Shown one piece after another: positions 45,503 to 54,892 of a DNA stretch of 64,000 nucleotides (position 1 is the stretch's first letter; every line of letters begins with the position of its first letter). Below the pieces are notes generated by a model. It did not search any database. It worked only from the letters and a program-made list of their open reading frames with translations, and had not been told where the DNA came from. The position numbers and the translations under genes are program-made. Origin of the DNA: Candidatus Gastranaerophilales bacterium (GTDB taxonomy: Bacteria; Cyanobacteriota; Vampirovibrionia; Gastranaerophilales; Gastranaerophilaceae); the NCBI GenBank assembly GCA_944325175.1, contig CALUYZ010000001.1:1-64000 (forward strand). Direction: 5' to 3'.

Positions 45503-46510
45503 CTAAGTAATTTTAAAATAATTTTTCACATGTTTTGAGAGCTTGTTTTTTATTTGATAAAAGGCATCATCTCCATAGGTGTAAAAAATTTCGTTATATT
45601 CATCTTCATTTATAAATAAGCTAACTTTTTTTGGGCATTTTTCTTCATATTTAATAATCTTTATTTCGGAATTATTTCTTGTATTTGTATTATCAAATTC
45701 ATAACGACTATATTTTTCAGATTTTAATTTAAACAATACTTTATATATTTTTTGTTCAACTTTCAAAAATTCGCTGCTTTCATTTAAAATTTCAGCTAAA
45801 ATTTTTATTATTTCATAGCGCCTTTGTTCTGCCATTTGCAGTATTTCCTGTTGTTCAATTTCGTTTAATTTAACATTTTCCTGTTGTAATTTCAGGCAAA
45901 TGTCAATTAAGGATATATTGTCAATTTTGTTGTAAATGTCATTTAGAATTGAAATATAATCTTTTAAAAAAATTTTTACATTTTGATTTTCTATTGTTTC
46001 TAAAATAGGGCTAATTATATGAATAATTTCTTTATAGGATATAAAAATATAGTCATCAGGAATTGTTTCATTATTTTCGGGTTTTAAATATATGTATATT
46101 TTGTTTTTGCAATTTTGGAAATTATCTTCCGCAAAATTTTTGTATCGTTCAAGCTGGTTTCTTTGTTGCTTTGAGCGTATTTTATTTTCTATTAAAAACA
46201 AAAAATCTTGTTTTTGATTAACAACCAAAATGTCCGTATTTTCTTTTTCCCTATATACAAAAACCTTGTCTTTGTCTGAATAATTAATATTTTTGCCACA
46301 TTTTTCAGCTATCATTTCCGTGAATTTTGCGAGAAATGCGCCTTTGATGTTGTGTGTTTGGTTTGGGTCTAAAAGCCATGCCAGTAAATTGGAATGTCTA
46401 ATTTCAAAATTCTCCAATTTTAGTACTCTAAAAATGTTGAATTCCTGTTTTCTTTGAAGATATTTGTTTAAAATTTTTCTTGCTTCTTCAATTCCAATTA
46501 TTTTGTTCAT
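45503..46510 (-). CDS. PD-(D/E)XK nuclease family protein (PDDEXK_4 type)
   Basis: 335 residues. The N-terminal RHSNLLAWLLDPNQTHNIKG and FLAKFTEMI are typical, then REKENTDILVV and FLFLIENKIRSKQQRNQLER hold the D...ExK active site. The second half is helical and poorly conserved. Such genes are often orphan and linked with defence islands; the HsdR-N nuclease at 40807 lies 4 kb away. The frame continues upstream to 46654, but the ATG at 46510 with GAGGA upstream is the natural start. Confidence 0.75.
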   Translation of the reverse strand: MNKIIGIEEARKILNKYLQRKQEFNIFRVLKLENFEIRHSNLLAWLLDPNQTHNIKGAFLAKFTEMIAEKCGKNINYSDKDKVFVYREKENTDILVVNQKQDFLFLIENKIRSKQQRNQLERYKNFAEDNFQNCKNKIYIYLKPENNETIPDDYIFISYKEIIHIISPILETIENQNVKIFLKDYISILNDIYNKIDNISLIDICLKLQQENVKLNEIEQQEILQMAEQRRYEIIKILAEILNESSEFLKVEQKIYKVLFKLKSEKYSRYEFDNTNTRNNSEIKIIKYEEKCPKKVSLFINEDEYNEIFYTYGDDAFYQIKNKLSKHVKNYFKIT

Positions 46511-46745
46511 TTTATTCCTCTTTTTTATTATAAAATATACCATAGATGCGCCAAAATGCTTTATATTTGAAACTCTTTTAATATTAGCAATGGAACATTT
46601 AACAGTATTTTTGATAGAAATTTTGACTTGAAATTTTTTAAAAAATATTGACAAAATTTAAAAAACTCTTTTAAAAATGCTTGCAATATAACTTTCTTTG
46701 TGTTTACATAATATGTAAGTGATAGTTAAGAGAAAGACAATCAAA

Positions 46746-47126
46746 GTGGTTAAAATCAGACTTAAAAGATTAGGTTATAAAAAGAATCCTACGTACAGAA
46801 TCATTGTTATTGATTCAAGAAATAAAAGAGAAGGTGCTCCTATTGAAGAATTAGGTCACTACAATCCTAAAACAAAAGAAATGAAATTAAATAAAGAAAG
46901 CGCTCTTAATTGGGTTAAAAAAGGCGCACAAGTTTCAGATACAGTTCAATATTTAATTAAAAACTGTGATGAAAACGGCGCACTTGTCTACAACAAAAAA
47001 GCTGAACAAAAGCTTTCAAGAAAAGCTCAAGCTAAGTTGGAAGAACAAAGACAAAAAGAAGCTGAAGCAGCCGCCGCAGCAGCTGCTGAAAGTTCTGAAG
47101 CCCAGTCAGAAGAAGCACAAAATTAA
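46746..47126 (+). CDS. rpsP: 30S ribosomal protein S16 with an alanine/glutamate-rich tail
   Basis: The first 80 residues (VKIRLKRLGYKKNPTYRIIV, DSRNKREG, LGHYNP) are S16. The start is the GTG at 46746; the frame reaches back to a GTG at 46719, but the S16 family begins at VKIRLKR. The total of 126 residues exceeds the usual 80-90 by a tail of about 40 (AEQKLSRKAQAKLEEQRQKE then a run of Ala and Glu). Neighbours usual for rpsP (rimM, trmD, rplS) are absent. Confidence 0.93.
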   Translation: MVKIRLKRLGYKKNPTYRIIVIDSRNKREGAPIEELGHYNPKTKEMKLNKESALNWVKKGAQVSDTVQYLIKNCDENGALVYNKKAEQKLSRKAQAKLEEQRQKEAEAAAAAAAESSEAQSEEAQN

Positions 47127-47146
47127 GTTTAAAAAGAACACTTTAT

Positions 47147-47174
47147 GGGCCTCAAATTTGAGGCCCGTTTTTTT
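47147..47174 (+). terminator. Intrinsic terminator of rpsP
   Basis: GGGCCTCAAATTTGAGGCCC followed by GTTTTTTT, 20 bases after the stop. Confidence 0.92.
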
Positions 47175-47330
47175 ATCCCTGATATGAATATTTGTAAATT
47201 ATATGTGTTAATAGTCTGAAATATGTGGCATAATACATAATATGATGTAGTTTGAGTGTGATTTGTTTACTTCATCTCAAAAATATGTTACGATTCTCTT
47301 AAAGTAATTTAATTAAAAGGTTGTTGACGC

Positions 47331-47636
47331 ATGAAATTGGTTTTATTAAACACTAAAAAGAAAGCTCAGAGTTTGATTGAATACGCTCTCATTCTTGCAA
47401 TGGTTGCGGTTGTTGCTATTGCAGCATTACAGTTGTTGGGTAACAATATCGGTGGTGCATTAAGAGGTGCTGCAGATACTGTTGGAACCGGTGCGCAAAA
47501 TGCAGGCAAAAATGCTTGCGATGCCATGGGTGAAGGCTTTACTTGGAACGAAGATGCTAATAATGCAGCAGGCGGTACTTGTGAATACACCGGTTTAAAT
47601 AATGAACAAGGAAATAATGATGACGGTGGCGCATAG
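47331..47636 (+). CDS. Flp-like pilin with class III signal peptide
   Basis: 101 residues. KKKAQSLIEYALILAMVAVV holds the class III motif: cleavage before the hydrophobic stretch with Gln at +1 and Glu at +5 in QSLIEY. Such pilins are cut by a TadV- or EppA-type prepilin peptidase and build Flp/Tad pili. The mature chain has a 20-residue hydrophobic helix, then a Gly/Ala/Asn-rich surface part with two cysteines and an acidic DDGG end. No tad genes are seen nearby. Confidence 0.8.
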   Translation: MKLVLLNTKKKAQSLIEYALILAMVAVVAIAALQLLGNNIGGALRGAADTVGTGAQNAGKNACDAMGEGFTWNEDANNAAGGTCEYTGLNNEQGNNDDGGA

Positions 47637-47665
47637 AGCGTTTTTAAGCTTAAAATATTTATAAT

Positions 47666-47695
47666 AAAAATGCCTGAAGTCTCAGGCATTTTTAT
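47666..47695. terminator. Bidirectional terminator between pilin and kdsB
   Basis: AAAAATGCCTGA, loop AGTC, TCAGGCATTTTT; T runs on both strands, serving the two convergent genes. Confidence 0.88.
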
Positions 47696-47697
47696 TT

Positions 47698-48438
47698 TTA
47701 GTTAGTAAAATTAGATTTGAATTTGTTAAAATCCTCGATTGTATCAATTCCTGTCGGATTAAGCTCTGTTATAACAATTTGTATTTTCATGCCGTTGTAC
47801 AACGCTCTCAGCTGTTCCAGTGATTCAGCTTTTTCAATTTCTGCTTGAGGCAGTGCAGTCATTTTTAACAGTGCAGCTTTTTTGTATGCATACATGCCAA
47901 TATGTGCGTAGTAATTGGCAAATTCTTCATTTCTCGGGTATGGAATAGGGTGCCTTGAAAAATAAAGCGCATTATAATTTTTATCAAATACACATTTTAC
48001 ACAGTTAGGACTTTCAATTTGTGTTTTATCTGTTATTTTTCGAACTAAAGTTACAATATCAGAATCTGTGTTATGAATAGCATTTAAAGATTTATCAATA
48101 ACATCGGGTGTTATTTCAGGTTCATCGCCTTGCATATTTAAAATATATTCAAATTCACTATATTTTTTTGCAACTTCAGCAATTCTATCTGAACCTGATT
48201 TATGTTCTTTTGATGTCATTTCAACATCTGCACCAAAATTTTGTGCTATACCATAAATTTCTTCGCTATCTGTTGCAATGATAACCTTTGAAGCCAGTTT
48301 GGCTTTTTTTGCGCTTTCATATACATACTGTATGATTGGCTTGTTGTTTACTTCCAAAAGAAGTTTGTTTTTCAGTCTTGTAGAATTTAGCCTTGCGGGA
48401 ATAATTATCGCGGTTTTATTAATTTTATCCTGTACCAT
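47698..48438 (-). CDS. kdsB: CMP-KDO synthetase (3-deoxy-manno-octulosonate cytidylyltransferase)
   Basis: Activates KDO with CTP for lipopolysaccharide inner core. IIPARLNSTRLKNKLL (residues 12-27), KSGSDRIAEV, NMQGDEPEI and ALYFSRHPIPYPR are the family signatures. The 246 residues are full length. Its presence implies an outer membrane with LPS. AAGGAT precedes the start, nine bases after the end of the TPR gene, so they share a transcript. Confidence 0.94.
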   Translation of the reverse strand: MVQDKINKTAIIIPARLNSTRLKNKLLLEVNNKPIIQYVYESAKKAKLASKVIIATDSEEIYGIAQNFGADVEMTSKEHKSGSDRIAEVAKKYSEFEYILNMQGDEPEITPDVIDKSLNAIHNTDSDIVTLVRKITDKTQIESPNCVKCVFDKNYNALYFSRHPIPYPRNEEFANYYAHIGMYAYKKAALLKMTALPQAEIEKAESLEQLRALYNGMKIQIVITELNPTGIDTIEDFNKFKSNFTN

Positions 48439-48447
48439 AAAAAATCC

Positions 48448-50526
48448 TTAATAATATCTTGCGCCCAAATCGAGCACTCTTTGTTCTGCTTTTTTTGCTA
48501 AGTTTTTGTCTATGTTTTCGGCTCCAAGGTATTTTTCATACATAAATAGAGCCTCTTTTTGCTTGCCGATTTTTTCAAGCGATTCAGCAAGTTTATAATA
48601 TGCCACATAATAGTTTCTATCTATTTTAATTGTTTCTCTAAAATCATTAACGGCGCCTTTTATGTCGCTTAAAGATTCTTTTGTTAAACCTCTGTAGTAG
48701 TAAACTTTCGGATCGTTCGGAAATGTTTCAACCGCTTTATTTAAGTATTTCAAAGCGCTTCTGTAGTCTTTCTTTTCGTAAAAATCGTACGCTAAATCTA
48801 TACTTTTAATTACTTCTTTTTGCTCAATAAAAGATAGCATTTTTTTAGATTTTATATTTTTTGCATTTTTTTTCAAAGAATTTTCAAAAGCCTCTTTTGC
48901 TTTTGGCAAATTATTTGCTTCTAAATATGTTATCCCAAGGGCATAATAGGCTTCTGAATTATCAGGGTCCATACTTAGCGATTTATAGTAATTATTAATG
49001 GCGGATTTAAAATCTCCAAGCTGTCTGTAACAATTCCCTATGGCCTCGTATGTTGAAGCATTTTTTGGTTCGATTTGATTGTAAACGGTTATTGCTTTTT
49101 GATATTCGCCTTCATTCAGATACGAAAGCGCTAAGTTGTTTTTTTCATCTACTTTATCTGAATTTAGAGCAGAGTATAATTCAATTATTTCTTCATTTTT
49201 TGGAAAAAGTTTATATCCTTTTTGTAAAATATTTCTGGCTTTATCATTTTGTCCTACAAGCTGATACAGTTTATATAATTCAATGTAGGGGGTTTCTGAT
49301 TTTGAGTTTAGAGAAAGTGACTTTTCAAAAAATACGATTGCATCTTTTGAATTTCCAAGCTTGTTTGCAAAATAGCCTAAATTATTGTATCCTTCATAGT
49401 TTAGCTTGAAATTTGGCTCGATTGGATAAAAAAGAGCGACTATTTTATCAAGCGAAAGTTTTTCTTTTAAAGCGCAATACAGCCCATATTGCGCTTGAAG
49501 GCTTTCAGGATACATTGCAAGTACAATTTGATAATCTTTAATTGCTTTTGCATTTTCTCCTAATGACAAATATGTTTTGGCTCTTGAAATTCTGATTTGA
49601 GATTCATAAGGATTATCTTCAAGAATTTCTGAGTATATTTCTTCCGCAAAAGAATATTCTTTAACCTCAAATAGCAAGTTGCCTAAATAATACTGAAGAA
49701 AAATATCATCAGGATTTATCATCAGAGATTTTTTTAAGAGCTGATAAGTTTTGTCATATTGCCCCAGTTTTTGATATGCCAAACCCAAAATTCCATAATT
49801 ATTTTCGTTGTTTGGGTCATTATTTGCCCTTACCATAAAATTATTAATAATTTCGTTTACTATTGCTTCAGAGTTTGTGTTTTCAATCACATCTTCAAAA
49901 TAATAAATCGCATCAGAATCGTTGCCTTTTTTTAAAAGAGCATTTGCATATTTATACTTAGCGCTTAAATTTTCAGGGTTTGTTTCTACGGCTTTTTTAT
50001 AAAAACTAAAAGCAACGTCTTCTTGATTTAGTTTTTGGGCAATATCGCCTAAATATTCAAGACAAAGATCGGTTTCATATCCTTCTTTTAGAAGAATAGA
50101 AAATTCATACCCCGAGGCAAAATATTTTCCTTCAAGATATAAGCTTTTTGCAAGCTCCAGCCTTGATGATTGAGATGAGTCTATGCCTTGTTCTTCAATT
50201 ATTTTGTTTAAACTTTCCAGTGCGTCGTTATATTTTTTGTTTTCCCCTGGCGTTTGTTGTAAAAAATATAATGCTGATCTTAGATAATCGGCGGCATCTT
50301 CTGCATTTCCTGCTCTTTTTGCCTTTCTGTATTCTTTTAGCATCAGCTTGATGTAGGCATTTACGGTTTCATTTGTCGGATTTGAAATAACATCCCTTGT
50401 TGCTTGAATTGTTTTTTGCGAGGGAGCAGCCATTATTGGCGTAATTTGTGCACAAAAAACAAGCATTAACAGAAATGCAGTGGCAATTTTATATTTTCCG
50501 GTTTGAAACATACTCTCTTTGTGCAT
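48448..50526 (-). CDS. Secreted or periplasmic TPR-repeat protein
   Basis: 692 residues. The N-terminal KYKIATAFLLMLVFCAQITP is a signal peptide. The rest is about 14 tetratricopeptide repeats with the A-x-x-x-Y/L-G-x-x-Y spacing, for example KDAIVFFEKSLSLNSKSETP and GDFKSAINNYYKSLSMDPDN. TPR superhelices scaffold protein complexes; a role at the envelope is inferred from the signal and from kdsB downstream. An in-frame ATG at 50511 with GAGAG before it could be the true start. Confidence 0.8.
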   Translation of the reverse strand: MHKESMFQTGKYKIATAFLLMLVFCAQITPIMAAPSQKTIQATRDVISNPTNETVNAYIKLMLKEYRKAKRAGNAEDAADYLRSALYFLQQTPGENKKYNDALESLNKIIEEQGIDSSQSSRLELAKSLYLEGKYFASGYEFSILLKEGYETDLCLEYLGDIAQKLNQEDVAFSFYKKAVETNPENLSAKYKYANALLKKGNDSDAIYYFEDVIENTNSEAIVNEIINNFMVRANNDPNNENNYGILGLAYQKLGQYDKTYQLLKKSLMINPDDIFLQYYLGNLLFEVKEYSFAEEIYSEILEDNPYESQIRISRAKTYLSLGENAKAIKDYQIVLAMYPESLQAQYGLYCALKEKLSLDKIVALFYPIEPNFKLNYEGYNNLGYFANKLGNSKDAIVFFEKSLSLNSKSETPYIELYKLYQLVGQNDKARNILQKGYKLFPKNEEIIELYSALNSDKVDEKNNLALSYLNEGEYQKAITVYNQIEPKNASTYEAIGNCYRQLGDFKSAINNYYKSLSMDPDNSEAYYALGITYLEANNLPKAKEAFENSLKKNAKNIKSKKMLSFIEQKEVIKSIDLAYDFYEKKDYRSALKYLNKAVETFPNDPKVYYYRGLTKESLSDIKGAVNDFRETIKIDRNYYVAYYKLAESLEKIGKQKEALFMYEKYLGAENIDKNLAKKAEQRVLDLGARYY

Positions 50527-50601
50527 TACAATACTAATTCTAATACAAAAGATTGATATATGTAAAATAAATAAGAATTCTTAACATTATTGTGGCATTA
50601 A

Positions 50602-50628
50602 AAAAGCGGAAGCTTTTGGCTTCCGCTT
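50602..50628 (-). terminator. Terminator of the TpsA-like gene
   Basis: AAAGCGGAAGC, loop TTTT, GGCTTCCGCTTT; placed 20 bases after the stop codon, with T-rich sequence beyond it on the minus strand. Confidence 0.85.
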
Positions 50629-50647
50629 TAGATTTATTATTTTAGAT

Positions 50648-53600
50648 TTATTCTAAAATGCTGTCTTCTTCGTCATCTTCATTGCCTTCATCATCTATTT
50701 GAAGTCTTGCTGCCGCTGCAACTACTGTAGCTGTTGTGTCTGCTAAGTCATTTTGTACAGGGGCTTGATTGCTGATGCCTTCTGAGTGACGAGGGATTCT
50801 TGTCCAGCTGTCGAAGTCTGTATCAGGTGTTACAACATCTTCGTATTCGCAGAAGACTACTTTTGTATCAGTAATAACTTTTCTTTCTGTGTTGACTTCA
50901 GTTATTGTTGTTGGTACTGTAACATCTTTTGTGCCAAGGTCTGTTCTTGTTACTTTGTCTTCTGTTGTTTGGCTGATGATTTCTCTGCCGGTTTGAGTAT
51001 TTGTTGAATTTTTACCATAGACAAGAACGAAGCCGTTTTGTTCTTCTTTGTTGAGAGTTGCAATGTGTTGCTCATCTCTTGAATTTGTTGTTACTTTATA
51101 GTCTTGATATGTAGTTGTTTGTTCTGTTTCTGTTTTTACTTCAGTTTGTTTGTAAGTATCTGTTCTTGTTGCTTCGTATGTTGTTTCTGTGGTTATTTCA
51201 TATTCTTGTTCTGTTGTTGTTGTTATTGTGTAACCGTCTTCGCCGTTAGGACCTTTAACGTTATCTTGTCTTTCGGTTGAAACACTAGGTTCACCAACAG
51301 GGGTTCTGCCTGTTTCTGTTTTGCTTATTTCATCACCTTTAACCGGTTCTGAAGAGTCAACAAGTTCTTCTTCGATTTGTATATCTGTATCACCGATTAT
51401 TTCTTTTTCTGTATATTGGTCGCCAACGTTTTCTTTGATAGGATCAGAAACTGTTGTTCCATAGTTTCCGCCTGTGTAGATGCCTTCGTTGCCTTCGTTG
51501 TAGTCTGTTGTAGCATCTAAGTTAAAGCCACCGTCGGTTCTGACTTCAATATAACCTTTGTTATCAATATCAGCACCTGCTTCAACCATAGCGCCTACGT
51601 TATCTGTTTCGGCTGAAATTGTTGTATCGGCTTTAAGAATTTTGTTTGCAGTTAAGTCTAAAGTATCTGCTTTGATTTTTGAAATTGCAAGAGTGCCGTC
51701 TTTAGCAGTAACTTTAACGGTTTTGCCTTCGAGAGGGTCTGAACCTTGTGATGTATTAACATCAGCGTTGATTTCAATACCGTTTTTAGTGTTTGTAACG
51801 CCTGTAACTGCAATATCTACAGCGCCTTCCGCGTTTACTGCCAATTTATTTTGGTTGGTTGCAATTACTGTATTGTCAGCAGTTGTAACTGTTTTACCGG
51901 ATAAAGTTGTTTTCTTGCCGCCTAAAATTTCATAGTCAGCTGTTGTTAGTTTGCCTGCTGCAGCTATATTTGTGTTATTAACTGCGTTTGTTGAAACATC
52001 TGTTAACAACATATCTGATGTGCTTGCAAGATTAATGTCGTTGCCTGCAACGAAATCAACTTTATTTGCAGAAGCAAGGTCTGTGATTGAAATATTATTA
52101 CCGGCTTCAACTAATGCGCCTGCAAAAATGAAGTGAGTATTAATATCATCATTATTTAATGAAACAAGGTTAGTGTAATCATTAATTTTGCCTGTGCCTG
52201 CTGCCAAGGTTGTTCCTGTGATGTCTGCATCTGAAATTAATGATAATTTATTTGTTGCTCCGATTGTTGAATTTGCGAAATCTTCGTCAATATTCATTGA
52301 AAGAGCTTGATCTATAACTGTATTACCGCCTTCTGCAATAATTTTTGAACCGTTTGCCGTTACTTTACCGGCTGTTGAGGTTAATGTCATATTGCCGTTG
52401 TTTGCCCAAACTTCAGAATTTGTTGAAGCAATGTTATTTTTAGCTGTTAAATTAACATTTCCGTTTGTAGCATATACATTTGAATCGCTAACGGTAATTG
52501 AACCGTTGTTTGCATTTGCTGTAAATGAACCGTTTGCGGTTTTAACATTTGAGCCGTTTTGTATTGCAATATTACCTTTTGTTGATTCAAGATTAATTGC
52601 ATTTTGTTTTGTAGTGTCAGATGAACCATAAGCTTGTTTGTTTAAGGTTGCATTGTCAAGTGTTAAATTTCCGTTTGTAGAAATTGTTAAAACATCTGAA
52701 TTTTTATCGTTGAATGTAGTATTGTTTTTAATTGTTACATTGTTTGTTTTTGAACCGTCAGCATCATAAAATGCTAAATCGTTGTATTGCAATAAAGAGT
52801 TGTCAACTGTTGTGTTTGTACCATACAATTTTGTGTTATCTGCAATAACTTTTGTTCCGTTTACATCAATTTTGTTATCTGCATTAATAATTGCGTTTTT
52901 AGCATTTAATAATGTATTTTTAAAGCTTACGTTTCCGGCGTTAACAGTAATTGTTCTGTTTGTATCTTTTGTTGCGCCGTAGCCTACAGCTTGAAGTTTG
53001 TCGTAGCCATCTACGTTTACTGAATCTTTTGCATTAATTTCTAAATTGCCTGCAGCTACAATACCTGTTGTGTTATATTTGCCGTCAGCAGAAGCAACAC
53101 CGCTTGTAGCTTCATCTTGAATTAAATTAACGCTGCCGTTTGAAGAAGAAATGGTAATGTTTCCGGCTTTGATATTGTTAGAATCTGTATTTTTTGTTGA
53201 ATCTGCTGATCTGATTTGTGAATTTTTAATTGTAACGCCTTCATCGCCTTCAATTACCAAATTGCCATAGCCAATATCAACTGTTTGGGGTTTATTATCT
53301 TCATTTGTTGTTTGAATATTGGAATTTTCAATATTGGTTGTACCTTTTGATGTGATTTGAATATTGCCGTTTGTACCTGTTTCTGTTGCGCTGTAATCTT
53401 GACCGCCAATATTTACATCAGTACCTAATAATTTTCTTGAATAAATTGTTGTATTTTGAATATCAATTTTGCCGTTGTCTTTAACTCCGTTATATGCTAA
53501 GAAGTTACCGGTTCTGATTTCAGAATTGTTTATATTAATACCGTATTCTTTGCCGGAAGTTTTTGGAGCGCTGGCTGTTGTTGTTACGTTGTTATCAATG

Positions 53601-54475
53601 TTGCCTGCTGATGTGTAGTAGAAATTAACACCGTCGCCTGTAACCAATTTAACATTAGATCTTGTTTGGGTTGCATTTGATGTGTTTGGAGTGCTTGTGT
53701 AAGTTGTTCTGATATCTGAATTGTTAATATCAATTTTGTTACCAACCATTGCAATAGATTTGTTTGCCTTGATTGATGCGCCGTCTGCAATGATTGAAGC
53801 TAATTTCGTACCTGTTGCATCAGCTGTAATGTAGCCGTTTCCGTCAACCATATTGTCGTTTGCAACGAAAGAAACGGTTTTATTATAGCCTGCAATGTTA
53901 AACAAGCCGCCGGTTGTGCCGCCTGTGCCTGCGTAATCTGCATAAGCTTGAGGGTCTTGCAATAAATCTTCAATATTTTTTGCGCCTTTAATATCATAAG
54001 TTGAAGCTGTAAATGAGTTTAAGTCAACTTGAGAACCATTTCCAAATAAAATACCTGATGGGTTGATTAAAATAACTTTACTTGTATTTACGCAAGAAGG
54101 GCAACCTGAACCTGATGATTCTGTTAATTTACCATAAATATATGACATACCGCCGCCTGCAAGCACTCTGTTTAATGCTGTTTGGTTGTTAGCATTGAAT
54201 ACCCAGTTAACGGTTGCATCTTTACCAACGTTAAATGAATTCCAGTCAAATTGACCAACTGTACCTTTGCCGCCAATAACATTGACGTTCATTTGATTGC
54301 CATCAACGTCAACGCTGCCGTTAATTGAATTATTGAGGTCAGGAAGAGTTCCTGCATCAATGTTTACGGCAAATGCTGGAAGGCAGCTGATTGGCATATA
54401 AGAAACGAAGCTTAATAAAGCTAAGAATGCAGTGATTCTTTTTTTGTTAATTCCCAATTTGGAACGATTACTCAT
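50648..54475 (-). CDS. Filamentous haemagglutinin-type exoprotein (TpsA)
   Basis: 1275 residues. After a signal peptide (AFLALLSFVSYMPISCLPAF) comes the TPS secretion domain at about 35-290: GTVGQFDWNSFNVGKDATVN, LNRVLAGGGMSYIYGKL and VILINPSGILFGNGSQVDLN. Residues 300-1010 are a right-handed beta helix of short repeats of the type NGNITLT-xx-SxV. The C-terminal 230 residues are Thr/Glu-rich (YEATRTDTYKQTEVKTETEQ) and end in an acidic NEDDEEDS; they look non-helical. It should be exported by the TpsB protein encoded divergently at 54893. AGAAAGGA precedes the ATG at 54475. Likely an adhesin. Confidence 0.88.
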   Translation of the reverse strand: MSNRSKLGINKKRITAFLALLSFVSYMPISCLPAFAVNIDAGTLPDLNNSINGSVDVDGNQMNVNVIGGKGTVGQFDWNSFNVGKDATVNWVFNANNQTALNRVLAGGGMSYIYGKLTESSGSGCPSCVNTSKVILINPSGILFGNGSQVDLNSFTASTYDIKGAKNIEDLLQDPQAYADYAGTGGTTGGLFNIAGYNKTVSFVANDNMVDGNGYITADATGTKLASIIADGASIKANKSIAMVGNKIDINNSDIRTTYTSTPNTSNATQTRSNVKLVTGDGVNFYYTSAGNIDNNVTTTASAPKTSGKEYGININNSEIRTGNFLAYNGVKDNGKIDIQNTTIYSRKLLGTDVNIGGQDYSATETGTNGNIQITSKGTTNIENSNIQTTNEDNKPQTVDIGYGNLVIEGDEGVTIKNSQIRSADSTKNTDSNNIKAGNITISSSNGSVNLIQDEATSGVASADGKYNTTGIVAAGNLEINAKDSVNVDGYDKLQAVGYGATKDTNRTITVNAGNVSFKNTLLNAKNAIINADNKIDVNGTKVIADNTKLYGTNTTVDNSLLQYNDLAFYDADGSKTNNVTIKNNTTFNDKNSDVLTISTNGNLTLDNATLNKQAYGSSDTTKQNAINLESTKGNIAIQNGSNVKTANGSFTANANNGSITVSDSNVYATNGNVNLTAKNNIASTNSEVWANNGNMTLTSTAGKVTANGSKIIAEGGNTVIDQALSMNIDEDFANSTIGATNKLSLISDADITGTTLAAGTGKINDYTNLVSLNNDDINTHFIFAGALVEAGNNISITDLASANKVDFVAGNDINLASTSDMLLTDVSTNAVNNTNIAAAGKLTTADYEILGGKKTTLSGKTVTTADNTVIATNQNKLAVNAEGAVDIAVTGVTNTKNGIEINADVNTSQGSDPLEGKTVKVTAKDGTLAISKIKADTLDLTANKILKADTTISAETDNVGAMVEAGADIDNKGYIEVRTDGGFNLDATTDYNEGNEGIYTGGNYGTTVSDPIKENVGDQYTEKEIIGDTDIQIEEELVDSSEPVKGDEISKTETGRTPVGEPSVSTERQDNVKGPNGEDGYTITTTTEQEYEITTETTYEATRTDTYKQTEVKTETEQTTTYQDYKVTTNSRDEQHIATLNKEEQNGFVLVYGKNSTNTQTGREIISQTTEDKVTRTDLGTKDVTVPTTITEVNTERKVITDTKVVFCEYEDVVTPDTDFDSWTRIPRHSEGISNQAPVQNDLADTTATVVAAAARLQIDDEGNEDDEEDSILE

Positions 54476-54892
54476 ATATGTCCTTTCTAATCTGTGTTTC
54501 GTTGTGCTCAATAATTATACTATCTAAATTTTGTAAACCAATTTTATAATATATAAAAAACATGTAAATGGAATAAATTGCGTATATGTTAAGATTCTTA
54601 GCAATTTTTTTGTAAATTTTTGTAACCGGAATATAAAGTTTGTTTTTTGTGTAACAAAGTTGAAAAGAAAATAATTATACTAGCAAATTTAAAAATTTAC
54701 AAGGTTTATTGATAAATATAGTGTTGCAAAAAAATGTTTAGTGGAATATTATTTTGTAACCTGTAAATATCATTTATTTAGCTTATTGAATAAATATATA
54801 TTGCCATATATTATATTTTGTAAGTGTAGTGCCTAAAATTGTGCTATTGCCGCAATTTTGAAATACGACAAGTATGAAAAGGAATTTCAAAG
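54476..54892. other. Divergent control region between tpsA and tpsB
   Basis: 417 bp, very AT-rich. On the minus strand TTGGTT, 16 bp and TATAAT (about 54518-54545) could serve tpsA. On the plus strand several TATATT/TATAAT-like boxes lie at 54700-54830, none with a clear -35 partner. No gene, RNA or repeat of the invertible type is seen. Confidence 0.45.

Noticed and set aside
46537-46563. TGCGCCAAAATGCTTTA, half of an arm
   Set aside because: Only one half-site matches and no second arm lies nearby.
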